Source of the DNA: Bacteroidia bacterium
GTDB lineage: Bacteria; Bacteroidota; Bacteroidia; SpSt-205
Direction: 5' to 3'
Length of the DNA: 54,869 nt
Assembly (NCBI GenBank): GCA_026413325.1
Contig: JANZYW010000006.1
Coordinates: 1-54,869 of the forward strand
Below the pieces are notes generated by a model that saw nothing but the letters and a program-made list of their open reading frames with translations, made no database searches and was not told where the DNA came from. Shown piece by piece: positions 43,200 through 52,216 of this stretch (positions are counted from its first letter, which is position 1; each line of letters begins with the position of its first letter). A program made the position numbers and the translations under genes.

Positions 43200-45101
43200 A
43201 TGTGTAGAATAGGAGGACTCTGGTATCGGAAAGGGCCCATACCCCTGCCTGCTCTCCTCTCTCGACTGCAGGAGATGGCTTCCTTACAGATGCACGGCGG
43301 ACCAGATGGCGAAGGCGTATGGCTTCACCCAGAGAAGTGCCTCGGATTCGCTCATCGAAGATTGGCTATCATCGATCTTTCTCCAGCTGGAGCCCAACCC
43401 ATGCAGAAAGGCTCGCTGGTTATCACATACAACGGAGAAATCTACAACTACAAAGAACTCCGAACGGTATTGGAAAAGCGTGGCTATACTTTCTCGAGCA
43501 CTTCTGATACAGAAGTTCTTCTGTGGGGGTGGAAAGAGTGGGGGCCCGACCTTCTACCCCGCCTACGGGGAATGTGGGCGTTTGCTTTATGGGATGGGGA
43601 GTCGCTGTGGCTCGTACGAGACCGCTTCGGAGTAAAACCCCTCTTTTACTTTCTATCAGATGCGCTTCTGGCTTTCGCCTCTGAGCTTCCCGCTCTCCTC
43701 GCAGTACTCCCTGCATCTCCCTCGCCTTTCCTGCCGGCATTACCCATGTATCTCAGTTATGGATTTATCCGAAATCCCTACACATTCTATGAGGGGGTTC
43801 TACAGGTGCGTCCTGGGGGATATTTACATATCTCCGAGAAAGGGGCTAAAGAACGGCCATACTGGGACCCCCTCCAGGTCTTCTTCCCCGAAAAAAAGGT
43901 TACCTATTCTACGGAAGAAGTAGAAGCCCAGCTCTTGTCCAGCTTCGAAAGAAGGCTCATCGCAGACGTTCCAGTAGGTCTTTTTCTCAGTGGTGGGATA
44001 GATTCGTCTCTGGTCGCAGCTTTGCTCTCGGTAAAAACGCAAACCTTTCTCCCCACCTTTACCCTGGGTTTCGATGAAAATAGCTATGACGAAAGCTTCT
44101 GGGCTGCCCGCATCGCAGCTCATCTTCACCTCCCCCACTTCTCTACTCGGATCTCTCTCAGCGAGCTAATCCCCCTGGTAGAAAAAATACCCTTGCTCTA
44201 TGGACAACCTTTCGGAGACGCCTCTGCATTAGCTGTCTATGCGCTCGCCCAGTTTGCTTCTCAGCAAGTCAAAGTCGTCCTGTCCGCAGATGGAGGGGAT
44301 GAGCTATTTGGAGGCTACGTACGCCATACACAATCGATCTCGTGGCTTCGAGCTGCGGGCAGAATCCTACGGACCTTCCCCTGGAGTGGAAGGCACCTTG
44401 CGAAGCTACCCCTCTTCAAGAATCGTTTTCACAATCTATCAGCTAAGCTCCTGAAACTCTCTCATTTTCATGGTCACCATTACGGGGAAATGGTACAGGC
44501 CTTCCCAGAATCTTTGATTTCCTCCTATTTTACAGAACCTATATCCTCCCTGGTGTATATCGATGAGCCGCTTCCAGAGCCCTGGTACAGCCTGGGAAGC
44601 CGCCAATACGCAGATCTGCGTATTTATCTCTCCGATGACGTCCTCCAGAAAGTCGATCGCGCGACCATGGCCCATGCCCTGGAGGCCAGAGAGCCTTTCT
44701 TGGATCCTGAACTGGTGGAACTCGCAGGAAGGCTACCTGCCCTCGCTAAGGTACAAGGGACAGTGACAAAACGTATCCTCCGGGAGATTCTACATCGCTA
44801 TATCCCCTCTCCTCTATGGAAGAGGCCTAAACAAGGATTCGCTATTCCAGTCGCAGCTTGGCTCCGTAACCCGTTAGCGGAGCGTCTCCGGTACTATGTC
44901 TACAGTGAAGAGAGCCCCCTACGATTTTTACCGCTTGACCTGGAAAAACTCCGTGCAACCCATCGGCATCTGGAGGAAGGAGAAGAAGGACTCGGCCTCT
45001 TGTTTTGGCATCTTCTCGTTCTTGGGCTGTGGGGCGATTGGTATCCTACCAAATCTCTAAAAGCCGATAGTCTATCCCAGGCCAAAGGCGAGTCGGCTTA
45101 G
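43200..45101 (+). CDS. asnB: asparagine synthase (glutamine-hydrolysing)
   Basis: 633 residues. The N-terminal Ntn glutaminase domain has the required Cys2 (M-C-R-I-G-G) and the ITYNGEIYNYKEL and RDRFGVKPLFY segments. The C-terminal synthetase domain has the ATP loop FLSGGIDSSLVAAL, VLSADGGDELFGGY and the DDVLQKVDRATMAHALEAREPFLD block. It could make asparagine or act as an asparagine-synthase-like amidotransferase on another acid; context does not decide. AGGAGG occurs in codons 4-6, after the start, not before it. The last 56 bp overlap the convergent repeat-protein gene. Confidence 0.9.
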   Translation: MCRIGGLWYRKGPIPLPALLSRLQEMASLQMHGGPDGEGVWLHPEKCLGFAHRRLAIIDLSPAGAQPMQKGSLVITYNGEIYNYKELRTVLEKRGYTFSSTSDTEVLLWGWKEWGPDLLPRLRGMWAFALWDGESLWLVRDRFGVKPLFYFLSDALLAFASELPALLAVLPASPSPFLPALPMYLSYGFIRNPYTFYEGVLQVRPGGYLHISEKGAKERPYWDPLQVFFPEKKVTYSTEEVEAQLLSSFERRLIADVPVGLFLSGGIDSSLVAALLSVKTQTFLPTFTLGFDENSYDESFWAARIAAHLHLPHFSTRISLSELIPLVEKIPLLYGQPFGDASALAVYALAQFASQQVKVVLSADGGDELFGGYVRHTQSISWLRAAGRILRTFPWSGRHLAKLPLFKNRFHNLSAKLLKLSHFHGHHYGEMVQAFPESLISSYFTEPISSLVYIDEPLPEPWYSLGSRQYADLRIYLSDDVLQKVDRATMAHALEAREPFLDPELVELAGRLPALAKVQGTVTKRILREILHRYIPSPLWKRPKQGFAIPVAAWLRNPLAERLRYYVYSEESPLRFLPLDLEKLRATHRHLEEGEEGLGLLFWHLLVLGLWGDWYPTKSLKADSLSQAKGESA

Positions 45102-46764
45102 GACCTGCATACTTCTTGAGCCACTCCTCTAACCGCACTCTTTCTTCAGGATATGCTCGAACGAGCCAGGCGATCTGTCTCTTCCGTACCAGTTTTTCGA
45201 TCTGTATCGCTTTTGTTTCCTCTATCGTCAGCCGTTTCTTGACGAGCTGGAGACCTCCCATTTCACCAAATCCCTCGATTCCAGGAAGGCCTTTGATATA
45301 TCGACGACGGGTAGAAGACCCTCGAGCAGGCTCCAGAACCCACACCTCTATTTGCTTGACAGCCCAAACTTTTCGCTTCTCTAATCGAGGTTTCTTCAAC
45401 AAACGACCCTGTCTATCATAAAAGTGTGCAAAAACATATACCCTCCATCCCATTTTTACTCCCGCTACTGGGACCCGACCATATGCTTGGGTATTGACCC
45501 ATTCTCCGACGGAAAAGCCACTATACGCACTGACCAGTTCGCAGTGCTTGCGATGATGGGTGAAAAGATATCTCAAGTCATGGGCTAATCGTTCAGTAGC
45601 CGTCATCACACCTCTTCGCTGCGCATCACAGGGTACTTCATAAGCGGAAGGAGGGAGGTGTCGTATGGAAGGAGAAGCACACGTGTAGCGATCGAAGTTT
45701 TTATGCGCAACCTGTGGCAGGCCACAACTCACTCGTTCTGTCCGCCGGCGGTAGTGCTGCACCACAGGCATACGACAAGCGTATTTGTCAAATTGCTTGT
45801 GAGAGATTCGAGAGGGGTGACAAGCTATTTTCTCTGCCCACTGACGATGACGGATAGAAGATACTTCGCAAGCATACTTATCGAAGTTGCGGCGCTGTAA
45901 ATCAAAGGGAATACAGGTTATGCCCTCTGCATAGGTTCTGTGCGAGACGGAGGGGGGGGTACATCCCCCCTCTGAAGAACGCTTATGTCGCGGAGGGCGA
46001 ACCGTATAGAGAAAGCGCTGCGGGACCGAACGATGCGGAATTATTCTCGCTCGGTATAGGTGCCTTTCAGCTCGTTCGGGACGATGTGGGATCGCTGGTA
46101 GAGGAATGAAAAAATTCCGTTCTTCCCGTCGATGAGAGGGGGTAGAAGGGCGGAGAGTGTGCTTTTCAGCTCGCTGTGTATGAGGAGTTGGAGAGAATCG
46201 AGTACGCAGACGTTCCGCCCTTTGGGAATGGGAGAGGGCGGGAGAAGGTATGCGGCGCCTTTCCGCTATAGCAGGCCGATGCCGCCTTCGAAGGAATGGG
46301 AAGGAAAACCGTTCTGCGCGATTTGCATGGGGAATATCTCTCTGAGCAAGTCGCATCCGCTCAGAAGCTCGAGGAGAGTGGCGAAGTTTAGCCCCTGGAA
46401 TGCGATACCGCTCCGCTCGCATCGAAGCCCTTGAGCGACGGCTCTGAAGGGGAAGGCGAAACCGCTCCGCTCGCTCCAAGTGACGTACCGAGGGCTCATA
46501 AGGCCGAAAAGCCTCCCAACGCTCCATCGGCTTGTGTCGAGGCGTATATACAAAGGGACGGAAACGCTCTGCTCGACGAGTCGGACGAGGGCGACCATAC
46601 CGGTCTACACGGGTCTCGGCTCGCTTCTGGACTCGACGAGGACGCCGCTGCTCTTCCACGCGAACCCGTTCTGCACATTCAGGACCTGTACAACGAGGAG
46701 GAGCCTTTAGATCTTGCCCAGAAACCCACCCGAAGATCAAGAAAAATCCTAAAAGACGAAACAT
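45046..46764 (-). CDS. secreted basic protein with about 22 His-periodic 16-residue units
   Basis: 572 residues, family not recognised. Signal peptide about 1-16 (LLGFFLIFGWVSG). Residues 31-380 are imperfect units of 15-18 residues, each starting at [AF]-[ED]-[RK]. The acidic residue is at 32, 50, 66, 84, 100, 118, 135, 151, 168, 184, 200, 216, 233, 249 (Gln), 265, 280, 295, 311, 326, 343, 358 and 376. A histidine follows exactly 11 residues later in about 16 units. N-terminal units are very Arg-rich (RAERFR); from 265 on each unit also has a Cys, mostly at +4 (FDKYAC, AEKIAC, TERVSC). A non-repeat C-terminal domain of about 190 residues follows. The ATG at 46764 is preferred to a TTG at 46773. 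Secretion, and use of His/Cys for metal or disulfides, are inference. Confidence 0.7.
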   Translation of the reverse strand: MFRLLGFFLIFGWVSGQDLKAPPRCTGPECAERVRVEEQRRPRRVQKRAETRVDRYGRPRPTRRAERFRPFVYTPRHKPMERWEAFRPYEPSVRHLERAERFRLPLQSRRSRASMRAERYRIPGAKLRHSPRASERMRLAQRDIPHANRAERFSFPFLRRRHRPAIAERRRIPSPALSHSQRAERLRTRFSPTPHTQRAEKHTLRPSTPSHRREERNFFIPLPAIPHRPERAERHLYRARIIPHRSVPQRFLYTVRPPRHKRSSEGGCTPPSVSHRTYAEGITCIPFDLQRRNFDKYACEVSSIRHRQWAEKIACHPSRISHKQFDKYACRMPVVQHYRRRTERVSCGLPQVAHKNFDRYTCASPSIRHLPPSAYEVPCDAQRRGVMTATERLAHDLRYLFTHHRKHCELVSAYSGFSVGEWVNTQAYGRVPVAGVKMGWRVYVFAHFYDRQGRLLKKPRLEKRKVWAVKQIEVWVLEPARGSSTRRRYIKGLPGIEGFGEMGGLQLVKKRLTIEETKAIQIEKLVRKRQIAWLVRAYPEERVRLEEWLKKYAGPKPTRLWPGIDYRLLEIW

Positions 46765-46770
46765 CCAGCG

Positions 46771-46778
46771 CAATATTA
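46771..46778 (-). promoter_or_regulatory. -7 box of the His-periodic repeat protein gene
   Basis: Minus-strand TAATATTG, one mismatch at the fifth base, six bases before the ATG at 46764. Confidence 0.4.
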
Positions 46779-46971
46779 CGGCAAGAAAAGGAAAAGCACT
46801 CTAAATCGAGCCCCTACCAGTCGTAAAAACAGGCATACCCCCCAGAAACAGATGGCTCCCGACCTACTCATTCAGAGAGAGTATCTATTGTGATGAGGGA
46901 CCTTCTAATACCAACCCTGTGCAAGTTTTTCGGAGTATCAGAACTCACTCCTTTCAGTGATGAAAAAGAGA

Positions 46972-46979
46972 TATCATTG
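46972..46979 (+). promoter_or_regulatory. -7 box of the type IX cargo protein gene
   Basis: TATCATTG, one mismatch at the fifth base, four bases before the ATG at 46984. Apart from this box and the box at 46771, the gap 46765-46983 shows nothing recognisable. Confidence 0.45.
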
Positions 46980-46983
46980 CAGC

Positions 46984-48360
46984 ATGTCTATTCGATTAGG
47001 GATACTATTAGTCGGCTTTCTCTCTTTGTGCTGGGCTCAACCCATACAAGCCGTATTTGGCTTACTCGAAGGGAATGGGAATACCTATCCTCACACGGGA
47101 TTATACTACCGGTGGGAAGATCCAGGAGCCGGTGCTATGACCAGTGGGATAGGAGATATCCATGGAGTTGAACCCTTTGGAAATGACCTCGCTTATGACC
47201 CCCGCACTAAGCTTCTCTTCGTGGTGGGAGGAAGCAACCCTACTACTGGAAACTGGCGGGGAACGGTATATGCTCTGGATATCTGGCGCTCCCAAACTCC
47301 CCTCTCCACCCGATTAGACAGCATCGGCGCACGCCGTATTGCTGTAAAAGACACGCTTCTTCTGGTGACTCGATATTGGTACCCTTACTTTACAGCCTAC
47401 CGTATCTCTTATAACCCAGCTTTGCACACCTTGCAGTTGGATTCACTGTGGTCTCCGGTTAGTCCTCTGTTGCGGAACGTACCCGACGGGCTCCTGGTAC
47501 GAGGGGATACGGCCTTTATCAGTATCTCATACAGCAATACGACCTTTTTACCTGATAGCCTCGTGTTGGCGATTAACTTGCGAAATCGTACAGTAGCTGG
47601 TTCATGGCAAGTTTACCCCAACCCTAACGAGATCGTTCGTATCGGCGGAAACCTGTATGTGCAATGTTTTGGAAACTTCTCCAGCCTCCGGGTAGCACGC
47701 ATAACACCCTCTTCACCCGTCGTGACAGTATGGAATACAGGATACCAGAGTTTAGGTGGATTTGCCACTGATACGGGAGGCGTAAAAGATACGATTCTAT
47801 TCTGGAATGTCGATACGCTTCGAGCATTTCACGTAACGACCGGTCAGATTGCTCCAGGGGCGTACTTGGGGATTACTTCTACCACGGCTCCTTTTTCAGC
47901 CTACGGCCTCATGTGGGTAGGGAGGCAGCTCTGGCTAAGCTTTACGAACTACTCCGACACGAGCTTGATTGTTTTCAGAGACCCGATTTGGGAACCTACT
48001 CCCCCTCACTTCGACACTGCTTTCGTGAGCATGGGATTGGGAGGGGTGGGATATCCCTCTCTCAGAAGGTTCATCTATGTGAGCGACGATACCAGTCGCA
48101 CCACTACCGCTCTTGCGGCTTTTTCTTCTACTCCTGGTGCTGTACACGTCTGGCCCACCCCCACCCTACAGCATCTTTTCTGGAAATCACAAGCTCCAGT
48201 GGAGACCCTCATCCTCTACAACGCCCAAGGACAGATGATTCGTCGCTACACGCACCCGGTGAACCCCTTGCCGGTAGAAGACTTACCTGCAGGTCTTTAT
48301 TTCCTTACAGTCCAACAAGTGGGAGGAGGCATGCACTCAGCTAAGTTTTTCAAGGAATAG
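46984..48360 (+). CDS. secreted protein with type IX sorting domain
   Basis: 458 residues. Signal peptide about 1-19 (GILLVGFLSLCWAQP), a beta-rich, propeller-like middle of unknown function (repeated short strands with aromatic residues, for example NDLAYDPRTKLLFVVGG), and a C-terminal type A sorting domain: VETLILYNAQGQMIRR, LPVEDLPAGLYFLTVQ and a final SAKFFKE strand. Such tails direct export across the outer membrane by the type IX secretion system and are removed afterwards. The ATG at 46984 follows a -7-like box by four bases; an in-frame ATG at 46957 would add nine residues before the signal peptide. Confidence 0.78.
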   Translation: MSIRLGILLVGFLSLCWAQPIQAVFGLLEGNGNTYPHTGLYYRWEDPGAGAMTSGIGDIHGVEPFGNDLAYDPRTKLLFVVGGSNPTTGNWRGTVYALDIWRSQTPLSTRLDSIGARRIAVKDTLLLVTRYWYPYFTAYRISYNPALHTLQLDSLWSPVSPLLRNVPDGLLVRGDTAFISISYSNTTFLPDSLVLAINLRNRTVAGSWQVYPNPNEIVRIGGNLYVQCFGNFSSLRVARITPSSPVVTVWNTGYQSLGGFATDTGGVKDTILFWNVDTLRAFHVTTGQIAPGAYLGITSTTAPFSAYGLMWVGRQLWLSFTNYSDTSLIVFRDPIWEPTPPHFDTAFVSMGLGGVGYPSLRRFIYVSDDTSRTTTALAAFSSTPGAVHVWPTPTLQHLFWKSQAPVETLILYNAQGQMIRRYTHPVNPLPVEDLPAGLYFLTVQQVGGGMHSAKFFKE

Positions 48361-48373
48361 GTCGATCTCCGAG

Positions 48374-49105
48374 ATGCGGCGAGTCCCTCCCTGGCCAGCC
48401 TGGTTTGAACATCCTCCTCAAGCAGAACCAGGCCGAGTCCTGGTAGTGCTCACTGGAGCAGGTATCTCCGCAGAAAGCGGACTTTCCACATTCCGAGATA
48501 AAGGTGGTTTATGGGAAAAGTATTCTATCTACGAGGTGGCTACCCCCGAAGCCTGGATAAAAAACCCTCAGCTCGTTCTCGACTTCTACAACGAACGGCG
48601 AGCCCAACTCGCTGAGGTCCAACCTAACCCTGCTCACCACCTCCTTAGAGAGCTGGAAAAGCACTTCCTGGTGATCATCCTTACTCAAAATGTAGACGAC
48701 CTCCACGAACGCGCCGGTTCAACCTATATCCTACATCTTCACGGGGAACTGACGAAGGCCCGTAGTACGGTCGACGAGAATCTGATATATGAAATCGGAT
48801 ATGCCCCCATCCGACTGGGAGATACCTGTGAGAGAGGTTCCCAGCTCCGTCCCCACGTAGTATGGTTTGGGGAGGAAGTTCCCGCTTATACCTTTGCAGC
48901 GAAGTGGGTTATGCAAGCTGATATACTGGTAGTGATAGGCAGCTCGTTACAGGTATACCCAGCAGCGGGGCTTTTAGATGAAGCCCAACGAGCCCGCCGA
49001 AAGATTTTAATAGACCCTAAACCAACCCTCACCCAGGGCGTGGAGGTCATCGCTGCGCCTGCCAGTGAAGGGGTACATCGTCTCACCGAAATTCTTCTTT
49101 CGTGA
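48374..49105 (+). CDS. SIR2 family NAD-dependent protein deacylase
   Basis: 243 residues. Removes acyl groups from lysine using NAD. LTGAGISAESGLSTFRD binds NAD, TQNVDDLHERAG is the second NAD motif, and LHLHG carries the catalytic His. FYNER has the Tyr-x-x-Arg arrangement that in SIRT5/CobB-type enzymes binds acidic acyl groups, so desuccinylation or demalonylation is plausible. The usual four zinc cysteines are missing: only one Cys lies between the catalytic His and RPHVVWFGE. The start is 13 bp after the type IX cargo gene, and the stop overlaps the GTG of the next gene. Confidence 0.88.
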   Translation: MRRVPPWPAWFEHPPQAEPGRVLVVLTGAGISAESGLSTFRDKGGLWEKYSIYEVATPEAWIKNPQLVLDFYNERRAQLAEVQPNPAHHLLRELEKHFLVIILTQNVDDLHERAGSTYILHLHGELTKARSTVDENLIYEIGYAPIRLGDTCERGSQLRPHVVWFGEEVPAYTFAAKWVMQADILVVIGSSLQVYPAAGLLDEAQRARRKILIDPKPTLTQGVEVIAAPASEGVHRLTEILLS

Positions 49106-50562
49106 GAAAGAGGGCCCTCCTTCTGTGGGGGTGGGCTGCAGGCTGCGCTTCCATCCAACCTCCCGACGGGGGCCCTCCAGATAGGGTTCCTCCCCAACCC
49201 AGCCAGATACGAATATTACGCAGTAGGTATAGCTCCTCTCTCCTTCTTCGCCTGAAATGGGGAGAATACCTTAGTCCTACTTCTTCGCTCAGCGGAGTCG
49301 GGCTTTGGGTCAACCCTCCTCATCCTCTTCAGGCCCGCTTGAGAGGGAAAGTTTTGCGGATACGCGTCGATAGTCTCTCTCCAGAAGAATGTTTGGTGGT
49401 GTGGGGAGGACCTGGTCTAAAAGACTTCACCGAAGGCAATCCTTTCTCTCCACGCCCCCTCTGGAGAAGCTGTAAGGGAGGAGATACGCTCCTGAGGACG
49501 ATAGGTCTGCTTCCCCAGCCCAGCTCTGCTGACCCCATTTGGGGCTGTCTATATAATCAAAACGGTACTTACCGTTTCGCAGGATGGCAGGGAGCTCTGC
49601 ATCTATCCGACCTACCGGAAGGGATTTATCGCGGATGGGCTTGGGAAGACAAGGATCAGAACAACCAGTGGAACATAACAGAGCCTATTTGGCTTCCGCT
49701 GGCTCCTCTTCACTGGCCCCCTATTTCGCCTGATAGTATTGCTTCCCCACTTGACACCTCCTATGCTGCCCCTTCTGCAGCGGATAGAAAAATGGGGGCC
49801 TGGCTTCGCTGGAGCGTCGATACGCTCCCCCCCCTCCTACCTCGTTCTCAGCTTATAGACAGTTCTTTGGGTTTATTGGTATTTGCCGAACCCATCACCC
49901 TCCTGCACGCTACAGGAGAGGTTCGACCCCTCTCAGAAAGAGCCCTCCTCGTGAGAGACAGCACTGAGATAAACATCGCTGACACGCTGGGAAACGGCCA
50001 GCGATTTTTTGTAAGCTTCTCCCAAGTAGACACCCAGAACTACAAGCCGACAGCATTCTGGCCCACCTCTGCAAATGCTACTACTCCTTATCTCTTCCTT
50101 ACTTGGCCAGAAACGCTGTGCGTACGAGATACCTTCTGGGTGGGGCGCAAGGGAGACTCTTTGTATATCGCTGATGCCTGCTTCCAGAAGGGAGAAATTT
50201 GGCTCTCCCCGTTGCCTACGTCAGGGGAAGTTTCTGTGTTTTTTCGCACTGCTCAAAACGATACGTTTTCTGTCCGTTTGCCGACTCGGAAATATCCAGT
50301 TGCCCTACCTATCGATACTTCGGTAAAGCGCTGGCGAGTGTATGGCTCGCCTGTCCTTTCTGGTGCCCCCTATACAGAAGCTCTCCCTGGCGATACCTTG
50401 TGGTTGTGTGCAGGAAGCTACTCTCTGCTTGGACTACCCACTGATACTCCATTCTGGAGACCAGTTGAGCTGGATGAAGGAAAACCGATTCTCTCGAATC
50501 CTCCTTCTCGTCTCCCCTTCCCCCTGATTCTCCAGGCTAAAGAAACTGAGCAAGGGCCCTGA
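49102..50562 (+). CDS. Ig-like-domain lipoprotein
   Basis: 486 residues. Lipobox WAAGC with Cys15, then the short proline/glycine-rich stretch CASIQPPDGGPPDRVPPQPS, which resembles the opening of Bacteroidota Ig-like (SbsA-type) lipoproteins. The body is a run of beta strands including the LYNQNGTYRFAGW, LPEGIYRGWAWEDKDQNN and GSYSLLG segments that recall carboxypeptidase-regulatory and Ig-like domains. The function is unknown. The start is a GTG overlapping the sirtuin stop. The gap 50563-50743 has a weak 7-bp inverted repeat (50577-50583 with 50610-50616). Confidence 0.68.
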   Translation: MRKRALLLWGWAAGCASIQPPDGGPPDRVPPQPSQIRILRSRYSSSLLLRLKWGEYLSPTSSLSGVGLWVNPPHPLQARLRGKVLRIRVDSLSPEECLVVWGGPGLKDFTEGNPFSPRPLWRSCKGGDTLLRTIGLLPQPSSADPIWGCLYNQNGTYRFAGWQGALHLSDLPEGIYRGWAWEDKDQNNQWNITEPIWLPLAPLHWPPISPDSIASPLDTSYAAPSAADRKMGAWLRWSVDTLPPLLPRSQLIDSSLGLLVFAEPITLLHATGEVRPLSERALLVRDSTEINIADTLGNGQRFFVSFSQVDTQNYKPTAFWPTSANATTPYLFLTWPETLCVRDTFWVGRKGDSLYIADACFQKGEIWLSPLPTSGEVSVFFRTAQNDTFSVRLPTRKYPVALPIDTSVKRWRVYGSPVLSGAPYTEALPGDTLWLCAGSYSLLGLPTDTPFWRPVELDEGKPILSNPPSRLPFPLILQAKETEQGP

Positions 50563-50731
50563 AAGGTCTATCTCGTGTAGGAGTTTCTCCCTCAAAAATT
50601 CCTCGTCTTCTCCTACCTAATAGATAGTAGACGGTAGCATGGGTCTGTGAGCAGCGGGAATCGATACAGTCGGGGATGACGCCCAGCATCGTGAAAGGCT
50701 CCCGATCCAGTGGAAATGGCGCAAAACGGCG

Positions 50732-50739
50732 TACCTTCG
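50732..50739 (+). promoter_or_regulatory. -7 box of lpd
   Basis: TACCTTCG, one mismatch (T to C at the seventh base), four bases before the GTG at 50744. Confidence 0.5.
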
Positions 50740-50743
50740 CCTC

Positions 50744-52141
50744 GTGGAAAGGTACGACTTGGTGATAATAGGCAGTGGTCCCGGGGGATATGTCGCCGCC
50801 ATCCGAGCCGCACAACTGCACCTATCTGTCGCTCTCATTGAGAAATACCCTGCTTTGGGAGGCACTTGCCTAAACGTCGGCTGCATCCCCTCTAAGGCTC
50901 TACTGGATTCATCAGAGAAATTCTACGACGCAGCAAAGCACTTCTCCGACCATGGTATAGAAACGGAAAAGCTTACCCTAAACTGGCAAAAAATGGTAGC
51001 TCGTAAGGATCAGGTCGTAAAACAGACAGTAGGGGGCGTAGAATACCTCATGAAAAAAAATAAGATAGCGGTCTTTCATGGCCATGGCCGTTTCGTTTCT
51101 GCTAATGAAATAGCTGTAGAAGGCGGTCCTACCCTATACGGACGAAACATCCTGATAGCCACGGGCTCAAAGCCCTCAGCTCTACCCACTATACCGATAG
51201 ACAAAAAACGAATCATTACCTCTACTGAAGCCTTATCTCTCCCAGAAGTACCTCGTAGACTTCTCATCATCGGTGGGGGGGTTATCGGGGTAGAGATGGC
51301 CTCAATCTTTGGGAGGTTGGGAACTGAACTCGTTATCGTAGAATTTCTGGATCGGCTCTTGCCTGGTATGGATGCAGACGCCGCCGAGGAAACTCGACGC
51401 ATTCTTACTACAGACTACGGAGCGAAAATCCTTTTAGGACATGCAGCTCAATCTGTCGAGATTGGGAACCGCGGTGTGGTTGTGCATGTCGCTCCTCGAG
51501 CGGGAGGGGAGAGCTTCCCTATCGAAACGGACTACGTCCTCGTAGCTGTCGGACGTCGTCCTTACACAGAAGGTCTCGACCTTGAAAAAGCAGGGCTCAC
51601 CGTCGATGAAAGAGGACGAATACCGGTAAACGACCACCTTCAAACTGCTATACCGCATATTTTCGCCATAGGCGATGTGATACGAGGTCCTATGCTGGCT
51701 CATAAAGCCTCAGAGGATGGGGTCTATGTCGCGGAGCGTCTGGCAGGACGGAAGCCCCATCTTGACTATCGACAGATACCGAGTGTAGTCTACATATGGC
51801 CTGAAATCGCCGGTGTCGGCTATACAGAAGAAGAGCTACAAAAAGAAGGTAGACCCTATCGAGTCGGTAAGTTTCCCTATCGTGCATCGGGCCGGGCACG
51901 CGCTGCACATGACACACGCGGATTTGTGAAGGTTATCGCAGATGCCAAAACGGATATGCTACTGGGAATGCATATCGTAGGAGCTCGAGCCGCAGATACG
52001 ATCGCCGTCGGAGTGGCAGGCCTGGCATATGGGGCTTCTGCAGAGGATATCTTTCGTTTGCCTCTGGCCCATCCCACCTTCAGTGAAGCGCTCAAAGAAG
52101 CTGCGCTTTCCGCCAGTGAGGGGAGTGCGATCCACCTTTGA
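50744..52141 (+). CDS. lpd: dihydrolipoyl dehydrogenase (E3)
   Basis: 465 residues. Reoxidises dihydrolipoamide in 2-oxoacid dehydrogenase and glycine cleavage complexes, with FAD and NAD. FAD loop VIIGSGPGGYVAAIRAAQL, redox disulfide C42-C47 (GGTCLNVGCIPSK), NAD loop IIGGGVIGVEMASIF, FAD-binding IFAIGDVIRGPMLAHKASEDG and the C-terminal active-site pair in HPTFSE. No E1 or E2 genes are nearby. The start is a GTG four bases after a TACCTTCG box, with no Shine-Dalgarno-like sequence. Confidence 0.95.
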   Translation: MERYDLVIIGSGPGGYVAAIRAAQLHLSVALIEKYPALGGTCLNVGCIPSKALLDSSEKFYDAAKHFSDHGIETEKLTLNWQKMVARKDQVVKQTVGGVEYLMKKNKIAVFHGHGRFVSANEIAVEGGPTLYGRNILIATGSKPSALPTIPIDKKRIITSTEALSLPEVPRRLLIIGGGVIGVEMASIFGRLGTELVIVEFLDRLLPGMDADAAEETRRILTTDYGAKILLGHAAQSVEIGNRGVVVHVAPRAGGESFPIETDYVLVAVGRRPYTEGLDLEKAGLTVDERGRIPVNDHLQTAIPHIFAIGDVIRGPMLAHKASEDGVYVAERLAGRKPHLDYRQIPSVVYIWPEIAGVGYTEEELQKEGRPYRVGKFPYRASGRARAAHDTRGFVKVIADAKTDMLLGMHIVGARAADTIAVGVAGLAYGASAEDIFRLPLAHPTFSEALKEAALSASEGSAIHL

Positions 52142-52202
52142 TACCTTTCTTCTGACATCCTACAACTGTTTCTCGCCACACACGATTTGTAGAAGGGGGT
52201 AG

Positions 52203-52210
52203 TACCTTTG
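52203..52210 (+). promoter_or_regulatory. -7 promoter box of mtaB
   Basis: TACCTTTG, a perfect TAnnTTTG, six bases before the GTG at 52217. Confidence 0.72.
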
Positions 52211-52216
52211 TAACAG

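Noticed and set aside
46132-46826. Several long plus-strand frames opposite the repeat protein
   Set aside because: They are Arg/Ser/Pro-rich shadows of the periodic repeat on the other strand, with no start signals and no coherent domain.
50577-50616. Inverted repeat GTAGGAG/CTCCTAC as a terminator after the Ig-like lipoprotein
   Set aside because: A 7-bp stem with a 26-base loop and no T-run is too weak to call.
50537-50821. Minus-strand open frame across the gap before lpd
   Set aside because: It overlaps lpd and the Ig-like lipoprotein gene, has no promoter box or signal, and the protein has no recognisable pattern.
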